Shown here in pieces: positions 60,437 to 64,000 of a DNA stretch of 64,000 nt (positions are counted from its first letter, which is position 1; every line of letters begins with the position of its first letter). The DNA lies in the NCBI RefSeq assembly GCF_041381155.1, contig NC_091134.1, forward strand, positions 35,345,540-35,409,539, in the 5' to 3' direction. Below the pieces are notes generated by a model. That model made no database searches and had not been told where the DNA came from. It saw only the letters and a list, made by a program, of their open reading frames with translations. Origin of the DNA: Argopecten irradians. Taxonomy: Eukaryota; Mollusca; Bivalvia; Pectinida; Pectinidae. Both the position numbers and the translations under genes were made by a program.

Positions 60437-63400
60437 ATGGGTGTGTTAACCTACGTCTTGGTTCTGGTCTTCGCTGTACTCACTGCTCTGCTGTTTATGG
60501 GGAGCTCTGGTCCACAACCAACTAAATACTTGAATGATACATACGATTACATAATAGGTGAGTGAACTTGACAGAACAGCAGTTAGATAATCGGCTCTTC
60601 AATCTATTTTGCATATTTCCCTACAGGCAGTAGGGAGTAGGACGCCTGGTTCGCATGTTGTCAGTATAATGTGACCGGATGGGATGTGTTGCTTGGTGTC
60701 TCGATCAGCATGCTTCAGTGATATAGCGCTATAAAAAGGACAAGAGTTTCACTATACAAAAAGACATAAAATGAATATACTGCAGTCTTCCAAAACACGC
60801 ACGCACGCTACACACTGCATACATGGGAGACTGTCCTTACATGACCCTATCTGTTAATAGAACGTTAATTAAACAAACAAGCAAACAAACAAACAGTTTG
60901 TCTTTTACTCTGTTACCGGGTGCAACATGTATTTCTGGATTTAATTAGTGGTCATGTCTTATAAGGTAAAAGATCAATTGAAATAATTATATGTCTCCAC
61001 TATCCAAATCATGGATGTCCTTTAGGTGCTCATAGCGGTAGGTTGATGCGAAATAAGCTAAAAATCAAAGCAATAACATTTGTTTCTAAATCGATTAGAC
61101 TGTACTACCAAAGTTTCTTATTGGATAAGATTACACAATAGCAAATAGGAAATTCTAAAATTGATATGATTGCACAGAAATACCACGATAGTTTCTAATA
61201 GTATATATGCTTGTACCAAAGCAAACAAGAAGGGTTTTAATAGATAAGATGGCACACATCCAAGATAATGAGCCACTTAAAATGAACTAAACTTCATTAT
61301 GATATGCGTAAAAGTGATTTTTCAATAATTGTATTGGTAGTGACAATTAAATAAATAAGAACGTACCATGCTGGCTGAGACACGATGAAGCCTTAATCAT
61401 ATATATGTTTTAAATTACGTAATTAGTAAATGATGCGTCAGACAACTTTGGGGCCATTGATCAATATGCTACATATTTGATAGATACTAATCGAAGCTTG
61501 GTCTGCGGGCATTTAGCTTCTTCACAGAAGATTAGTTCACATGCTATGCGTTATGATATCAAAAGCATGATGGATAACATGACAAGCTGTATTAATGCTG
61601 TAAATCGCAGGCGTTATTTGATACGTCATTGATAAACCGATCTCTCCATATTGAAGCACACAATCTTTTGATATCAACGGTCAGTACATTTGTAGCTGAA
61701 CAAGCCATTACAGATAAATGACACAATGGAAAGTAGTACATGTATACCAATATTAGTATTTCCATCATAATTCGTGTACAGAGCTATTTAAATTCCTAAA
61801 CCTCATTGAAAATCAGCTTTTATCTGACAAAAATTGATAAAATAGATCGATCGCCAGTATATTTTTAATTTTGTTTAGATGGAAAATATTTTTTATCATA
61901 TATAATTATTGTTAGGACCAACGCCGCAGTTAAACGCCGCAAATGTGTAATAAGGTATAAAGTATGCCCGACCTTAACACAGAACGTCCGGTACTGCAAA
62001 CCATAGCTCTTTACCGTGTGCTGATCTATTAATTTGCAAATTTTGCGATAATATTAAATTAACAAAAGATTGTCTTCGCAAAAACAATCATTTCTATATT
62101 GAAAGGAAATTATATTTAATTTTCATTCGACGAATATTAACTCCACGCATTTGGTTTGAAACAGAAATCGCGAAATTTGATAGCCATGAAAAATAGTTGA
62201 AAATATTATATAGAGATATTGTATTTTTGACAAATATAATTCATGCTAAAGAAAATATGATACTTATTTCAATTTTATATATCAAATTCGAATTTGTTTG
62301 CTATGATATAAGCTTTATCCACCCATGACGGTCGAACTTATATATTATATCTATCAGATCTCTTAAAATTACCTTTGATGTTTTTTAGAAACCTTTTAAA
62401 ATTTATCTCTATTTTACTCGCTCTTTAATATCAGTTAAAAATGGCCAATAAGGCTAAACGTCGAGCCAATAAATTACGTATAAGGTCATGAAAACAAGAT
62501 GGATCTGCGTGCGTGTGCACTGTGTTTAATTATTTCAAAATAAATAGTAATGTGCGTCGTCATATTTCAAAACACGTATTCTGCTGTGTTTATACCAACA
62601 CCTGCTCGCAAAAACATCAACCTTTAAAAGCAAATATTGTTCTTGATAAAGATGATATTGTAAATTTCAGTGTATTCTCTGTCACGTGTTCGAGGCTCAG
62701 AAGGATCCTTTCGTTCGTGTATGAAATATAAACCATGTTTACATCATTCACGATAAACTCATTTAAGAAAGGTTAGGTCGCAAAACAAATGCCTTAAATG
62801 AACATTCTTGAAATGTTTTCCCAATATTTAAAGAAGAGCCTCACATTGCTTAATCTTTGTGACACCACCGACAACCCCTACAGTAATTGTAAGCAGTTAC
62901 TCAATAATGACGAGTTGGCATTGTTTGGTATAACAACTCTTTACATAACTTTAACAACATGCCAATAAGTTAACGTCCATTGGTTATTTGTTTACGTACA
63001 TAGTCGGTGGTGGATCTGCGGGTGCAGTATTGGCGACTCGGCTGTCCGAAGACAGGGAAAGTAGTGTGTTACTGTTAGAGGCTGGGGGTACAGGAGACAG
63101 CAACTGGTTCATCAACCCACCGTTAACTGGCGCTCTGATTCAAAAGTCGAGCGAAGACTGGAACTACCTCACAGAGCCACAACAACATGCTGCATTCGGT
63201 ATGAAGGAGCAGGTAGGTGTTTAGGTCAACAAGAATTCAGGTTACTGTTAATGATGATTGTTTCATGGTTTTAACAGGGAACATGGTGACGTTAGCATTT
63301 ATATCGCCATTTGCAACCTTTCGATTGGCTGACAAAATTTTATTATAATGAATATTTAAAATCAGCGATGTATATCCTTTTAACTCATTGTGTTAAACAC

Positions 63401-63853
63401 GCAAAGAGTAATCGCAACTAAAATATCAGGTTATCAATGTTAACACTTCGTATTCTCATTCAAGTTATTGCTTGAAAAAGCAAAGTCTTGTGAACGGGTA
63501 TAAATCGTTAACAGTGTTATATTTCTAATTTTCGAGAAAGCGGTGAAATTTATTTGTGGAAAATATCTGCTCAAAAAAAAAAAAAGTAAAACGAATACCC
63601 GTACATGATAATATATTGTTCTGTAAGTCATTTGTTATGTACAGAATTATTTGACACCATCAGAGAGGCAGCTGGCCAAGAGGGAAAGTCCTGGGAGGAT
63701 GTAGTTCTATAAACATGATGGTTTATATCCGGGGTAGCCGCCATGACTACGACAACTGGGCGAAGGAAGGATGTGAGGGCTGGAGTTACAAGGATGTTCT
63801 ACCATATTTCCTTAAATCCGAAGATGCTCAGACAGACGAACTCAAAAATTCAG
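60437..63853 (+). CDS. GMC-family FAD-dependent oxidoreductase, 5' part (exons 1-3; continues beyond window)
   Basis: First three coding exons: 60437-60557, 63004-63212 and 63664-63853, with donors GTGAGT, GTAGGT and GTACAC and acceptors ending CATAG and ATCAG. Frames join cleanly (phases 1, 0, 1), giving about 173 residues so far; family members are usually near 600, so most of the gene lies to the right. Residues 4-21 are hydrophobic and fit a signal peptide or membrane anchor. [20 protein letters not shown] with LLLEAGG about 18 residues later is the FAD-binding Rossmann start; the intron interrupts it after [16 protein letters not shown] then [12 protein letters not shown] is the GMC signature region, with Cys where Ser/Gly/Thr is usual, and RHDYDNWA follows. 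Relatives include choline dehydrogenase and insect glucose dehydrogenase-like enzymes, which oxidise alcohols or sugars; the substrate here cannot be inferred. Transcribed away from the transporter array. Confidence 0.9.
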
Positions 63854-64000
63854 GTACACAAAGAGTGAAAATTTGAGTCATATGTTCTTAAACTTAGATC
63901 TTTTTCGATGTACTATTTTTTTTCCAAAGTTTTGAAAAGGGTATCTAAGTTGAATGTCTATTAAAGTATCAATGTTGTTTAAATTGTACTATTTTTCGTT

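Overview
This window looks like animal genomic DNA: AT-rich, rich in introns and rich in small transposons. The short AT-rich introns, the GTCCGTCTGTCC-type repeat near 0.85 kb and the many palindromic miniature elements suggest a lophotrochozoan, most likely a bivalve mollusc. No marker gene here fixes the species, so this is inference. Nearly all long open frames are shadows; the real genes are split into short exons.

The main content is a head-to-tail array of five paralogous genes on the minus strand (about 4.8-50.1 kb). They encode an 11-helix transporter of the amino acid/auxin permease (AAAP) superfamily, the group that contains SLC32/VIAAT, SLC36, SLC38 and plant/yeast AVT. Reading in the direction of transcription: gene D (50061-44893), pseudogene E (42689-33919), gene C (30219-22460), gene B (20660-15408) and gene A (12550-4835). 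I could assemble all eight coding exons of A, B, C and D. Exons 1-6 have identical lengths in all four (18, 106, 169, 189, 242 and 207 nt). Exon 7 (241-250 nt) and exon 8 (139-157 nt) vary only by multiples of three. The predicted proteins are 443, 440, 437 and 444 residues. Pseudogene E keeps intact exons 1 and 2, but exon 3 is frameshifted and lacks its donor, exons 4-6 are missing, exon 7 has two stops and exon 8 is frameshifted.

The most unusual feature is that three members carry tandem arrays built from an intron 3' end plus the start of the following exon. Gene A has about 4 x 72 bp at exon 8, with a rudiment in gene B. Gene C has about 8 x 77-84 bp at exon 6. Pseudogene E has about 50 x 85 bp (4.3 kb) at exon 3. 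Each unit carries a copy of the 3' splice site. Three different acceptors of one gene family have therefore expanded into minisatellites within 36 kb.

Genes A and B form one subgroup and C, D and E another. A and B have lost the Gly-Gly-His motif that C and D keep in the sixth helix. A and B are also mosaics, with near-identical stretches (exon 3, the 3' two-thirds of exon 4) beside diverged ones, which suggests gene conversion.

The right end (60437-63853, plus strand) holds the first three coding exons of a GMC-family FAD oxidoreductase with an N-terminal hydrophobic segment; it runs off the window. The rest (1-4.8 kb, 50-60 kb, introns and spacers) is non-coding and holds several MITE-like families, palindromes, short tandem duplications and a TTAA-bounded element.
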